NCBI GenBank assembly: GCA_963542845.1
Contig: CAUTZA010000002.1
Coordinates: 60,687 to 124,686 of the forward strand
Origin: JABCPO02 sp963542845
GTDB taxonomy: Bacteria > Bacillota > Clostridia > TANB77 > CAG-508
Length of the DNA: 64,000 nt
Direction: 5' to 3'
Shown here: piece after piece, positions 39,081 through 49,177 of the stretch
Layout of the letters: every line of letters begins with the position of its first letter
How positions within the stretch are numbered: the first letter of the stretch is position 1
Made by a program: the position numbers and the translations under genes
The notes under the pieces: generated by a model
What the model saw: only the letters and a program-made list of their open reading frames with translations
Databases searched by the model: none
Told to the model about the DNA's origin: nothing

Positions 39081-39752
39081 ATGAAAAAATTTAAAATAAC
39101 TGATATGGATGGAGTAAGAACATGTATATATGTTATTAAGGGATTAGAAGAAAAAGAAGGGAATGAATATCCCTTCTTAAGTAAGATAGAAGTAGAAGAG
39201 GAAAAACAAGCAGAATATACTATAAAAAGCTTTGAACTTCAAGATAACGAAAATGAGGTTATATTATTATCAATACTTAAAGATAAGATTGTAATAAATG
39301 CAGGAGAAGTAAAAAATGATGTTTTAAATATTTGTACAAAACCTAGAGGAATAAGATTTCAGGAAATTGATTTTGATGATTTTGATAATATGTCACAGGT
39401 TGAAGAAAAAGTTTTTGTATATGAGCCAACAGAAAAAAGAAAAATATTTGTTATTGATCTAGAAACAGGGAAAGAAGTTGATAGTGAAATAATTAATAAT
39501 GGTGAAAAAAATGTAAGAATTTGTAGGATAAATGTTGGAAAGAAATATTTTGCATTTGAGTATAGGATACAAGATGTAAGAACTATAGCTTGCGGAATGT
39601 GTAAATTTGAAATGCTTGATGGAAAGTTTAATATTTCTGTAGATGAAATGGAAACAAATAGGATAAACTATGACTTATTAAAAGAAAATATTAGAAAAGG
39701 AATGTCAAAAAGCATTGAGAGTGTAGGAAAGAATCAAAAGGAGAGAACATGA
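39081..39752 (+). CDS. Hypothetical protein preceding the VirD4-type gene
   Basis: 223 residues, soluble, beta-rich in appearance, with many Glu and Lys. No motif is recognised; a CGMCKFEMLDG segment has two cysteines. The start has AATGGAGACA upstream. The stop overlaps the VirD4-type start by four bases (ATGA), so the two are very probably translated together and functionally linked. Confidence 0.7.
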   Translation: MKKFKITDMDGVRTCIYVIKGLEEKEGNEYPFLSKIEVEEEKQAEYTIKSFELQDNENEVILLSILKDKIVINAGEVKNDVLNICTKPRGIRFQEIDFDDFDNMSQVEEKVFVYEPTEKRKIFVIDLETGKEVDSEIINNGEKNVRICRINVGKKYFAFEYRIQDVRTIACGMCKFEMLDGKFNISVDEMETNRINYDLLKENIRKGMSKSIESVGKNQKERT

Positions 39753-41789
39753 AAACAATAGAGAAAATAATAAAACTATTAAAGAAAAATATGATGTTAT
39801 TAGTTATTATATGGTTTGTGCTAGCAATTGGTATAGTACCAACAATATCTATGACTATTGCACAAGGTTCTAGACTTGCATCTGTAGAGATAGATTCTAG
39901 TTTACCATTTGTAGGTAATTTTATGTATTTCCTATCAAATCCATTAAAAACATTGGGATATGTTTTTAATCCAATATATTTTGGAAGATATATAGAAACT
40001 TTAAAAACATATACAGCAATATATTTCCTACTTGCAATATTTTTAGCATTTAAGTATGAAGAAGCAAAGCCATATGATGGAAGTGAATATGGATCAGCAA
40101 GATGGTCTAAAAATGGAGAACAATACAAAGTTTTAAGTAAGACATCAGGGATAATACTTGCAAAACATAATTATTTACCGGTAGATAAACAAGGGAATAC
40201 AAATGTTATGGTAATTGGGGGATCTGGGGCAGGTAAGTCAGCATCTTTTGTTATACCAAATGTTTTAGGGCTTCTTGGATCATATGTATTTACAGATCCC
40301 AAAGGAGAACTATATGATAAGACAGCATCATATTTTAAAGCAAATGGATATGATGTAAAAGTATTAAATTTAGTAACACCTGCAGCAAGTGATGGATTTA
40401 ATCCACTTCTTAATGCAGATACTCCAACAGATGTAGATATAATAACAAATACAATAATTAGAGGGCAGGATACAGGAGCTACAAATGATCCATATTGGGA
40501 TAATATGGCAGAACAGCTTTTAAAAGCGCTTATATATTTCTTAAAAGCAACAAGAGGACCAGAAGAAGCAAACTTAACAAGTTGTGCTAATTTAGTAAGA
40601 CTTGCAAATAATTCGGGAAATTTTAATGTAGTTACAGATTTAATGGAAATATTACCTCCAGATCATTTAGCGAGAAAAGCATATAAGAATGTTGAGCTTG
40701 CAACAGATAAAGCATATAGTTCAATATTATCAACATTACAATCAAAGCTTGGTAAATTTGAAACACCAGAAATTGCAGCGCTTACAGCAACAAATACTAT
40801 AGATTTTAAAGATATTGGGAAGAAAAAAACAGCAGTATATGTTATATCTTCGGATACACATACAACATACAACTTTATACTTACAATCTTCTTCTCACAA
40901 ATGATACAACAATTATATGATTATGCAGATAATAATGGTGGACAACTTGATATACCTACATATTTCTTCTTAGACGAGTTTGCGAATATAGGGCAAATAC
41001 CAGATTTTGATAAGAAGATTGCAACATCAAGAAGTAGGAAGATTTCATTTAATATCGTATTACAAAGTTTAGATCAGTTAGAAGCAATTTATGAAAAGTC
41101 ATATGAAACAATTTTAGCAAACTGTGATACACACCTATTCTTAGGTTCAAACTCATTTAAAACAGCAGAATGGTTTTCAAAATCTCTTGGTGAAATAACA
41201 ATTGGAAAAGAACAAGAGTCTAAGAGTAAAGGTAAAGGAGAAGGAAACCGGAGAAAGTACTACTAAATCAACAAATTATTTAGGAAGAGCACTTATGACT
41301 CCAGATGAACTTAGAAGATTAGATGTTGAGAAATGTATAATAATTGTAAAAGGTATATATCCTGTAATGGCAGATAAGTTTATGTATTTTAAAGAACCAG
41401 AAGGAAAGGTATTATTTAATTACAAGGCAAATAATAAAGAATACAGGGCAGCTAGAGGATTTTGGCAAGAATTTGATCCATATAGGAAAAAGGAAAAAAA
41501 GAAGAAAGAAGAAATAGTTAGAGAATTTAGTGACGAAGAAAAAGATATCCTGGGTATTTTTGAAGAAGAAAAGAAAGAAAAAGATGATGTAATGCTTTTA
41601 GATATAGATGATATAATGGAAGAAAAACCTGTAAAAGCATCAGGAATACCAGGAGCTGTTCCTATCAATATAGCAGAAGACGATGAAACTTTCTTAGAAA
41701 GAGATAGACCAAAACCTGAAGATTATAATTTAGATATAGAAAAAGAGCTAGAAAACAAATTTGATGAATTGTTTGGAAGCTTAGAATGA
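39749..41789 (+). CDS. VirD4/TraG-type coupling ATPase, with +1 shift at CGG
   Basis: Rebuilt length is about 679 residues. Two N-terminal membrane helices (about 15-35 and 88-102) are followed by GSEYGSARW, Walker A GSGAGKS (158-164), FTDPKGELYDKT, DPYWDNMAEQLLKALIYFL and Walker B FLDEFANIG with IATSRSRKISFNIVLQSL, the features of type IV coupling proteins. It would bring DNA or protein to a secretion channel. The frame breaks at CGG 41249-41251 (after AAC, Gly501); skipping C gives GGA-GAA-AGT and continues as STNYLGRALMTPDELRRL, the expected C-terminal end of the domain. A charged tail follows. No relaxase or VirB genes are in the window. Confidence 0.88.
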
Positions 41790-41797
41790 GGGAAAAG

Positions 41798-42331
41798 ATG
41801 AAAGGAAAAAAAGGAATAACAATGACAACACTTATTGTTACCCTTATAATTACTGTTATATTAATGGGGGTTACAATATATGGAGCGTTTAATTGGACAA
41901 AGAAAGCAGGAGATAATAAAATATATAGTGCACTATCATTTACATATAGAAGAATTGTAGATTTAGAAGGAATAAAGGAAGAATCTAATGAAGGACATAT
42001 AGTTCTTAAAAATGGTATAAATACAGATATATTCACAGCACTACCAAGTATTAGTGCAGGAGATTTTCCAAGCGGTGTAGTACTTCCATCTAATTATGAT
42101 ATTTATGAGATAAAGGAAAATGGACTAAAGAAACTTGGAATATCAGAAGCTTTAGTGCCAAGAGGAATGAGAATATTTTATTTTAAATCAAAACAATCTA
42201 ATATAAAGGATAAACTTATAACAAATAAAGGAATAATGAAAAAAGATAATGCTGGAAATACTGTAATTATGGTAGATTACAGTGATATTGCAAATTATAT
42301 CGAAAATGAAGAAAAAACAGTGTTATTTTAA
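41798..42331 (+). CDS. Prepilin-like secreted protein
   Basis: About 177 residues. A basic leader MKGKKG is followed by ITMTTLIVTLIITVILMGVTI, a prepilin peptidase-type site and helix, lacking Glu at position 5. The mature part shows no repeat or known motif. The longest frame begins at 41786, overlapping the VirD4-type stop; GAGGGA lies close before the ATG at 41798, which I prefer. The physical link with the coupling ATPase is notable. Confidence 0.75.
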   Translation: MKGKKGITMTTLIVTLIITVILMGVTIYGAFNWTKKAGDNKIYSALSFTYRRIVDLEGIKEESNEGHIVLKNGINTDIFTALPSISAGDFPSGVVLPSNYDIYEIKENGLKKLGISEALVPRGMRIFYFKSKQSNIKDKLITNKGIMKKDNAGNTVIMVDYSDIANYIENEEKTVLF

Positions 42332-42449
42332 GATATAATTTGATTCATATACTTTATACTTTTAATATAGGTATAGAATTATAGAAATATAAAAAGCATA
42401 AAACTAGAATAATAGAAAATAAAAGAGAAAAATAAAAAAGTAGGGATAG

Positions 42450-43103
42450 ATGACAAAAGAAGAAAGATTAAAAAAGGAAAAAGAACATTTAGAAAAATTA
42501 AAGAAATTTGATTTAGATATCTCTAAAGACAATATACTTGGTATTGATGAAGTTGGAAGGGGCCCTATAGCAGGTCCCCTTGTTGTTTGTGGGATAATAA
42601 TGAAAAAAGATAGTAATATATTGGGAGTAAAAGATTCTAAAAAGATAACAGAGAAAAATAGAAAAACACTAAATGAAAAGATACTAGAAGAAGCAGAATA
42701 TGTTAGTATAAAAGAGGTTGAGGTTAGTGTAATAGATGAGATAAATATACTAAATGCAACTAAAAAAGCAATGCAAGAAATAGTAGAAGAATTAGAAGAA
42801 AAATCCAGTGTTTGCTTAGTAGATGCAGTTAAAGGATTAAAAGCAAAAAATGCAGAATATAATATATTACCGATTGTTAAGGGAGATGATACATCATATA
42901 GTATAGCATGTTCATCAATTGTAGCTAAAGTATATAGAGATAATTTGATGGAAAAATATGAAGAGGAGTTTCCAGGATATGAACTTTCAAAACATAAGGG
43001 ATATGGAACAAAAGCCCACTATGATGCAATTTTGGAAAAGGGAATGACTAGAATTCATAGAAAAAGTTTTTTGAAAAATTTAGAAGAACACAGAAAAAGT
43101 TAA
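42450..43103 (+). CDS. rnhB: Ribonuclease HII
   Basis: 217 residues. The DEDD active site is visible: GIDEVGRGPIAGPLVV (Asp33, Glu34), CLVDAVKGLK and SIACSSIVAKVYRD. The segment GYELSKHKGYGTKAHYDAI is typical of the type 2 enzyme. It removes RNA from RNA-DNA hybrids and single ribonucleotides. TAGGGATAG precedes the ATG. The next gene starts 27 bases after its stop. Confidence 0.94.
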   Translation: MTKEERLKKEKEHLEKLKKFDLDISKDNILGIDEVGRGPIAGPLVVCGIIMKKDSNILGVKDSKKITEKNRKTLNEKILEEAEYVSIKEVEVSVIDEINILNATKKAMQEIVEELEEKSSVCLVDAVKGLKAKNAEYNILPIVKGDDTSYSIACSSIVAKVYRDNLMEKYEEEFPGYELSKHKGYGTKAHYDAILEKGMTRIHRKSFLKNLEEHRKS

Positions 43104-43130
43104 ATTATATTTATTAAATAGGAGAAAAAA

Positions 43131-44415
43131 ATGAAACAAAATATTGTAGAGATAATAGAAAAGAAAATAAATAATGAAAAACTTACAGAAGATGAAATAG
43201 AATATTTTGTAAAAGGATATACAAATAATGAAATAAAGGATTATCAGGCGGCAAGTTTAGTTACAGCAATAATGATTAATGGACTTAGTATGGATGAAAC
43301 ATATTTTTTGACAAAATCTATGATTAATTCAGGAAAAAAAATGAGTTTTAATAAGGAAATTTTAGATAAACATAGTACAGGCGGAGTAGGAGATAAGGTT
43401 ACAATTGCACTTATACCAATACTTGCAAGCCTTCGGATATACAGTACTTAAAATGAGTGGAAGAGGCCTTCGGATATACTGGAGGAACGGTTGATAAATT
43501 TGAATCGGTTCCAGGATTTAAAATGGATTATACAATATCAGAAATAGAAAAAATGATAAATAAAAATAATATTGTTATAGCATCACAAAGTAGAGAACTT
43601 GTACCTGCAGATAAAAAGATTTATGAATTAAGAGATACGATAGGATGTACAAATTCTAAGCCATTAATAGTTTCTAGTATTTTAAGTAAAAAAATAGCAT
43701 CAGGAGCAAATAATATTGTTATAGATATAACGTATGGGAGTGGTGCATTCATGAAAACAAAAGAAGAAGCTTTAGAGTTAAAAATTATGATGCAAGAAAT
43801 AGGAAAAAGGCTTGGAGTTAGAATAAAAGCAGTAATAACTTCGATGGAAACGCCACTTCGGATATTGTGTACGGAAATAGTTTGGAACTTATGGAAGCAA
43901 TAGAATATTTGCAAGGAAAAGAAAACAATGAATTAAATAATGTTATAACAAAGATAATAGAAGAATTTTTAGGGATAAATGAAGAAGAAGCTAAAAAGAA
44001 AATATATGAAGTAATAGAAAATAAGATGGCATATAGACAGTTGCAAAAACTAATAATAAATCAAAATGGTAATTTAGAAGAATTTTTTGAAAAATATAAT
44101 GTCCAAAATTCTAAAGAAAGAGGAATTGAACTTAAGGCAGATTTTGATGGTATTATTTCTAAGATTGATGCGCTTAAAACTGCAAAAGTAGCTTTTAATT
44201 TAGGAGTTGGGAGAATAACCAAAGAAAGTAGTATTGATTATTTTTCAGGAATTGAATTTTTAAAAAAAGAAAATAATAAAATATATAAAGACGATATTTT
44301 AGCTAGAATATATTTAGGTGAAGATATAAGAAGAGGTAAAACAGAAAAAGAAATAAAAGAAATTATAGAAAATGGAATGAGAGAACTTGCAAAATGCTAT
44401 GAAATAAGTAAATAG
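43131..44415 (+). CDS. pdp: Pyrimidine-nucleoside phosphorylase, with four +1 shifts at CGG
   Basis: The enzyme splits uridine, thymidine or deoxyuridine with phosphate. The rebuilt protein is about 426 residues, the normal size, with DKHSTGGVGDKVTI, the KMSGRGLGYTGGTVDKFESVPG signature and MKTKEEALEL. Four in-frame CGG codons interrupt it, more than in any other gene here: 43434-43436, 43471-43473 and 43859-43861 (all after CTT), and 43872-43874 (after GTA). Skipping the C at each restores ASLGYTVLKMSGRGLGYTGG and METPLGYCVGNSLELMEAIE, whose glycines are conserved in the family. For a useful amount of protein the shift must be nearly complete at every site. AGGAGAAAAA precedes the ATG. Confidence 0.95.
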
Positions 44416-44476
44416 AAGGAAATGATATGTAAAATTTATTTTATTATAAATAACTTGCAAATAATATGTTTTTCTT

Positions 44477-44505
44477 TTGATTTTAGAGGTGCAATGTGAT
44501 ATAAT
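44477..44505 (+). promoter_or_regulatory. Promoter of the carD-like gene
   Basis: TTGATT (44477-44482), a 17-base spacer and a perfect TATAAT (44500-44505) lie 31 bases before the ATG, with GAGAGGAGAG as ribosome binding site. Confidence 0.7.
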
Positions 44506-44536
44506 TAATGTGTATTAAGAAGAGAGGAGAGTAACA

Positions 44537-45035
44537 ATGTTTGAAGTAGGTGAAAAAATATTTTACCCGATGCATGGTGCAGGAGTGATTGTAGATATAC
44601 AAGAAAAAGAAATATTAAATCAAGTTGAAAAATTTTATGTTGCTAAAATGCCGGGCGAAGTAAAATTAATGTTACCAGTTAAATCAGCAGAAAACTTAGG
44701 ATTAAGACCACTAGTTTCAGAAGAAGAAGCTAATCGGAATAATCTCTTCACTATTAGATAAAAGCTATTTTATGCCAGAAAATTGGACAGAAAGATATAA
44801 TGGAAATAAAGAAAAATTAAAAACTGGCGATTTGCATGAAATTGCAGATATATATAAAGGGCTAAGCATACGAAATAATAAGAAAAACCTATCAACAACA
44901 GAAAAGAAAATGCTTACAAATGCAAAACAAGTATTATTAAGTGAACTTTCAGATGTTGTAGGAGAATCATTTGAAAATCTAGAAACAAAATTAGAAAAAC
45001 ATTTTAATGAAATTAAGTTGGAAGATATAGATTAA
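44537..45035 (+). CDS. carD: CarD/CdnL-type RNA polymerase-binding regulator, with +1 shift at CGG
   Basis: The rebuilt protein has about 165 residues. The N-terminal Tudor-like domain reads FEVGEKIFYPMHGAGVIVDI and KMPGEVKLMLPV, the CarD_CdnL_TRCF pattern that binds the RNA polymerase beta subunit. The rest is the helical CdnL-type C-terminal domain (PENWTERYNGNKEKLKTG, LSTTEKKMLTNAKQVLLSE). The frame breaks at CGG 44735-44737 (after AAT, Gly67), in the linker between the two domains; without the shift the protein would end after nine more codons. A promoter and AGAGGAG precede the ATG. A terminator follows. Confidence 0.9.
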
Positions 45036-45063
45036 AATAGAGAATATATTGTTCTCTATTTTT
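45034..45063 (+). terminator. Rho-independent terminator of carD
   Basis: AAAATAGAGAA pairs with TTCTCTATTTT around TATATTG, starting at the stop codon of carD. Confidence 0.85.
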
Positions 45064-45173
45064 ATTATTTTCTTATAATATATTGTTTTTCTTTCCTATT
45101 TTATAGAATATATATTATAATTATATGTAAGGAAATAAGTAGAGAAATAAATAAATTCAGAAGAAGGTTGAAA

Positions 45174-46307
45174 TTGAAAGAAATTATAAGAAAACAGGAA
45201 AGAAAAAAATATAGAAAATATAAAAAAAATAGAATAATAAAAATATTTGTATTTATTATTATTTTATGTATTACATATGGAATGATAGAAAATAATAAGT
45301 TTAATTCTGAAAAGAATACTAAGAATCTTCGAAGATGGGAAGAAAGTTTAAAAGGCAATATATATCATGCAAGATTAAAGACAGTTGTTAAGGAAGATAA
45401 AATACCAAGTGAGTTAAAGAAAATTGGGCTAAGTGCTCCAGAAAGCAAAAATGTGTTTTTTTCAGTGTATGACGAAAAGGAAAATATAATATATAAGATT
45501 GGAAAGGATGGTACAAATTTAGTACCTGCATCTATTGCTAAAATGTACACACTTGTATATGTACTTGATATTTTAAAAGATTATGATAAAAATGTGAAAG
45601 TAAAAGCTGGAAATGAAATAGAATTAAATATATCAGATGCAAGTGCTGTAGGACTTATAAAAGGCAGAGAATATTCAATAAATGACCTTGTATCATCTGC
45701 TGTTATAATATCTGCAGGAGATAGTGTATATACACTTACTAAAATAGCATATAATATTGAAAAAGGAATGGATATAAATAGTGAGATATTAAAAAATAAC
45801 GCTACAAGTAAAGAAAAAGCATCGGTTGTGAGTGAAATATCAGAACATATAACAACATATTTAAGAAAAAACCTTAAATTAAGTGATGATACAAGAATAA
45901 CAGACCCTACAGGAATATTAAATACATCTAGAACAAGTTATGTGGATATGTATATATTGATGAAATATATATATTCAAATAATGATAAAATGAAAGAAAT
46001 TATATCAAATGCAAAAGTGGCTGAAATGGAAATAAAAGGTGAGTTTTTAACAGGAAGAGGACAAAAACTTACTAATACAAATCCATTTTTAAATAAAAAA
46101 AGTTCATGGTATGAAGAAGGAGTTATAGGATTAAAAACAGGGACATTAAGAGGTTGGAGTAATTTGTTTAGTATATATAGTAAAAATACTAAAAATAATT
46201 ATGGAATAATAACTGTAGGGCTTGAAAACAGAAAAGATGTTAATATATTAACAAAAGAACTTATTAGGAGAATAAAAGATGAAAGCATTGATTCAAAGAG
46301 TAACTAG
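45174..46307 (+). CDS. Membrane-anchored D-Ala-D-Ala carboxypeptidase-like protein
   Basis: About 377 residues. A basic cytoplasmic start and one membrane helix (KIFVFIIILCITYGMI) place the domain outside the cell. The active-site motifs are SIAK (S-x-x-K in PASIAKMYTL), SAGDSVYTL and GLKTGT with the conserved RGWSNLF after it, as in class C/low-mass penicillin-binding proteins. The start is probably TTG at 45174, six bases after AGAAGG; a TTG at 45168 is also possible. It overlaps dtd by 29 bases. A soluble paralogue is at 37933-38871. Confidence 0.8.
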   Translation: MKEIIRKQERKKYRKYKKNRIIKIFVFIIILCITYGMIENNKFNSEKNTKNLRRWEESLKGNIYHARLKTVVKEDKIPSELKKIGLSAPESKNVFFSVYDEKENIIYKIGKDGTNLVPASIAKMYTLVYVLDILKDYDKNVKVKAGNEIELNISDASAVGLIKGREYSINDLVSSAVIISAGDSVYTLTKIAYNIEKGMDINSEILKNNATSKEKASVVSEISEHITTYLRKNLKLSDDTRITDPTGILNTSRTSYVDMYILMKYIYSNNDKMKEIISNAKVAEMEIKGEFLTGRGQKLTNTNPFLNKKSSWYEEGVIGLKTGTLRGWSNLFSIYSKNTKNNYGIITVGLENRKDVNILTKELIRRIKDESIDSKSN

Positions 46308-46716
46308 TGCGAGCGTTAAAGTAGATGGAAAACTAGTGGGGAAAGTAGGAAAAGGACTTTTAATATTTTTAGGGATATATGAAGAAGATACAGAAGAAAA
46401 AATAGAAAAATTAACAAAAAAAATTGTTAACTTAAGAATATTTAATGACGAAAATGATAAAATGAATTTATCAGTAAAAGATGTTAAAGGAGAAGTCTTG
46501 CTTATATCACAATTTACACTATGTGCAGATACAAGAAAAGGTAATAGGCCCTCATTTATAATGGCAAAAGAGCCAATAGAAGCTAATAAGATATATGAAA
46601 AAACAGTAGAAAGTATAAGAAGAGAAAATATTATTGTGGAAAAGGGAATATTTGGAGCAGATATGAAAGTAGAATTATTAAATGATGGACCTGTAACAAT
46701 AATGTTAGATATATAG
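46279..46716 (+). CDS. dtd: D-aminoacyl-tRNA deacylase
   Basis: 145 residues, full length. MKALIQRVTSASVKVDGKLVG, the catalytic SQFTLCADTRKGNRPSF and the late NDGPVTIML (GP motif, cis-proline) identify Dtd, which hydrolyses D-amino acids from tRNA. TTAGGAGAAT (inside the preceding gene) provides its binding site. The gene overlaps its neighbour and is followed closely by fhs. Confidence 0.95.
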   Translation: MKALIQRVTSASVKVDGKLVGKVGKGLLIFLGIYEEDTEEKIEKLTKKIVNLRIFNDENDKMNLSVKDVKGEVLLISQFTLCADTRKGNRPSFIMAKEPIEANKIYEKTVESIRRENIIVEKGIFGADMKVELLNDGPVTIMLDI

Positions 46717-46724
46717 GAGAGATG

Positions 46725-48310
46725 ATGAAAATAGATGAAATTGCAAAAAAGATAAATATATGTGAAGATGATTTGGAAATGTATGGTAAGAACAAAGCTA
46801 AGATTAACTATACAAGTTATAAAAATAAGGAAAGAAAAGGAAAATTAGTTTTAGTTACAGCAATAACTCCTACAAAACAAGGAGAAGGTAAGACAACAAT
46901 GAGTATTGGAATAGCTGATGGACTTCGGATATATAGGAAAAAATGTTATCGTAGCATTAAGAGAACCATCACTTGGACCTGTTTTTGGACTTAAGGGAGG
47001 AGCAACAGGAGGAGGAAAATCTACAATAATTCCGAAAGAAGAGATAAACCTTCATTTTACAGGTGATATGCATGCACTTACATCAGCAGTAAACTTAATT
47101 GCAGCATGTATAGATAACCATATATATTTTGGAAATGAACTACGGAATAGATGTAGAAAAGATATACTTTAAACGAGCTATAGATATGAATGATAGAGCA
47201 CTTAGAAAAGTTACTATTGCTCAAACACTAAAAAATGAACAAACAAGAAAAGATGGGTTTGTAATAACTGTAGCAACAGAAATGATGGCAATATTATGTC
47301 TTACTAAAAATATAGAAGACTTAAGACAAAGGGTTGATAATATAATAATAGCTAAAGATGTTAATGGTGAGTATGTGCATGTAAAAGATTTAAAGATAAC
47401 AGGTTCAATTATGGCACTTTTAAAAGAAGCGATTAAGCCCAATTTAGTACAAACATTAGAAAATACACCGGCATTTGTGCATGGAGGACCTTTTGCAAAT
47501 ATAGCTCATGGGTGCAGTAGTATAATTGGAACAGATCTTGCTCTAAAACTATCAGACTATGTTATAACAGAAGCAGGATTTGGAGCTGATTTAGGCGCTG
47601 AAAAGTTTATGGATATAAAGGTGAGAGAACTTCAAAAAGAGCCAGATATAATAGTGCTTGTAGTATCATTAAGAGCAGTTAAAGAAAAAAGCTTTGAAAA
47701 GGGAATACAAAATATATTAAAACATTATAATAATTTAACTGAGTTTAATAAGAAAGTTATTATATGTATAAATAGGTTTGAAACAGATAACGAAAATGAA
47801 ATAGAATTTTTAAAAAATGAATTAATTAAAGAAGAAAATAATATAATTATTGAAGAATGCACATCATGGAAAGATGGAGGAAAAGGCGCAGAGAAAATAG
47901 CAAGAAAAATAGCACAAGAATTAGAGAATGATAACAAAAATAATGAAATAAGATATGTATACAATATGGAAGATGACATTAAAGATAAAATATCTAAATT
48001 AAATACTAGGATATATAGAGCAAAAAAAATAATATACACAGAAAATGCAGAGAAAAAGTTAAAAGAATTTGAAAATATAATAAAAAATAAGTATGTATGT
48101 GTAGCTAAAAGCCCATATTCTTTTACAGATAATGATGAAGAAAAAGAAGAAAACACGACAATGACAATAACAGATATATCTATATCAAATGGTGCAGGAT
48201 TAGTTGTTGTATATACTGCAGGAGTTATGCTCATGCCCGGACTTACAAAAACACCACAGGCAGAAAGGATAGATATAGATAAAAATGGTAATATAATAGG
48301 AATGGAGTAG
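46725..48310 (+). CDS. fhs: Formate-tetrahydrofolate ligase, with two +1 shifts at CGG
   Basis: The enzyme makes 10-formyl-THF from formate, THF and ATP. The rebuilt protein is about 527 residues, slightly shorter than usual. It contains TPTKQGEGKTTMSIG (P-loop), ALREPSLGPVFGLKGGATGGG, HFTGDMHALTSAVNL, FVHGGPFANIAHGCSS and TEAGFGADLGAEKF. CGG codons at 46926-46928 (after CTT) and 47143-47145 (after CTA) break it. Skipping C restores DGLGYIGKNVIVALREPSLG and GNELGIDVEKIYFKRAIDMN. AGGAGAG lies directly before two adjacent ATG codons; the second gives better spacing. It ends the dtd-fhs run. Confidence 0.94.
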
Positions 48311-48457
48311 GATGGAATTATATTGAATAATATAAAATATATGCTATAATTAGTAGTTAATAAGGATAATAATTAAATAATAATAATTTAATAGTAGTTG
48401 GTTTAGTGTAGCATTTTAAATTTGAACTTATTTGTAATTATGAGGGAGTTGAGAACA

Positions 48458-48667
48458 ATGAAAAAAAGAAAAACAGAAAAATATCGAAGTACTGAAACAT
48501 TCCAAGTTGCAGTTATAATGGTAATTGTAATCTTGGGAATGATAGGTACGCCTATTGCAATAGCAGCTATAGTACTAAAGATTTGTGGTTTTCAACCTAC
48601 TTTTGAAGGAGCACTAGGACTTGTAATTTTTATAGTATTATGGGGAATGGTGTTTTTCTGCAAATGA
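48458..48667 (+). CDS. Small membrane protein, unknown
   Basis: About 69 residues. A basic N-terminus (MKKRKTEKYRS) precedes two hydrophobic helices (VAVIMVIVILGMIGTPIAI and LGLVIFIVLWGMVFF). The ATG at 48458 has GGGAGTTGAG upstream; a TTG start at 48422 is less likely. It is followed at once by a terminator. Confidence 0.6.
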   Translation: MKKRKTEKYRSTETFQVAVIMVIVILGMIGTPIAIAAIVLKICGFQPTFEGALGLVIFIVLWGMVFFCK

Positions 48668-48692
48668 AAAATCCCCTAATTAGGGGATTTTT
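48667..48692. terminator. Bidirectional terminator
   Basis: AAAAATCCCCTAATTAGGGGATTTTT, a perfect palindrome, lies between two convergent small membrane protein genes. Confidence 0.88.
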
Positions 48693-48696
48693 AATA

Positions 48697-48942
48697 TTAC
48701 TTAAAAATCAAAGAATACAATTTGAATATCCAAAAAAACACATATAATGTAGAAAAAATAAATATAATTATTACAAGTATTTTTTCGGAATTTTTGAGTT
48801 CATCAAATAACTCAAAAAAATTTGATATATTATCTCTTAATTCTTTTGGAAGTTGAGGTTTCTCTGCTTCTAGTAATATTTCAATAAGCTTAATATAAAG
48901 CGTATTTTTTAAATTTTTGAAAAAAGTAATTGTTTTTTTCAT
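48697..48942 (-). CDS. Small membrane protein, unknown
   Basis: 81 residues. One clear helix near the C-terminus (KILVIIIFIFSTLYVFFWIF) follows a basic and polar N-terminal half. AGAGGAGAG sits before the ATG at 48942. A hairpin in the leader (48959-48991) may influence expression. No family is recognised. Confidence 0.65.
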   Translation of the reverse strand: MKKTITFFKNLKNTLYIKLIEILLEAEKPQLPKELRDNISNFFELFDELKNSEKILVIIIFIFSTLYVFFWIFKLYSLIFK

Positions 48943-48958
48943 TGTATCTCTCCTCTTT

Positions 48959-48991
48959 AAGGAACTTAGTGCAATAGGTGCAGTTCCTTAT
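48959..48991 (-). promoter_or_regulatory. Leader hairpin upstream of small membrane protein gene
   Basis: AAGGAACT and AGTTCCTT form an 8-bp stem around a 15-base loop, ending just before the AGAGGAG binding site of the minus-strand gene. There is no T-run, so it is not a terminator. It may control translation or mRNA stability. Confidence 0.4.
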
Positions 48992-49127
48992 AATAAATTT
49001 ATATAGCAATATTATACAATAAAAAATAAGAAAAAACACTTAAAATAATAACCTATAACTCTATAGAATATTAACTTGTAAAATTATAGTAAAGTTATTA
49101 TTAAATTAATTTAATTTACAAAGATAC

Positions 49128-49166
49128 AAAAAAATATCTACCATTTTTTAATGATAGATATTTTTT
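49128..49166 (-). terminator. Rho-independent terminator of argGH
   Basis: On the minus strand an ATATCTATCAT arm pairs with an ATGGTAGATAT arm around an A-rich loop, followed by a T-run, close after the argH stop. Confidence 0.8.
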
Positions 49167-49177
49167 AAAATTAGTTT

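Noticed and set aside
48959..48991. Terminator for a minus-strand transcript
   Set aside because: The hairpin lacks a T-run and lies just before a ribosome binding site, so a leader structure is more likely.
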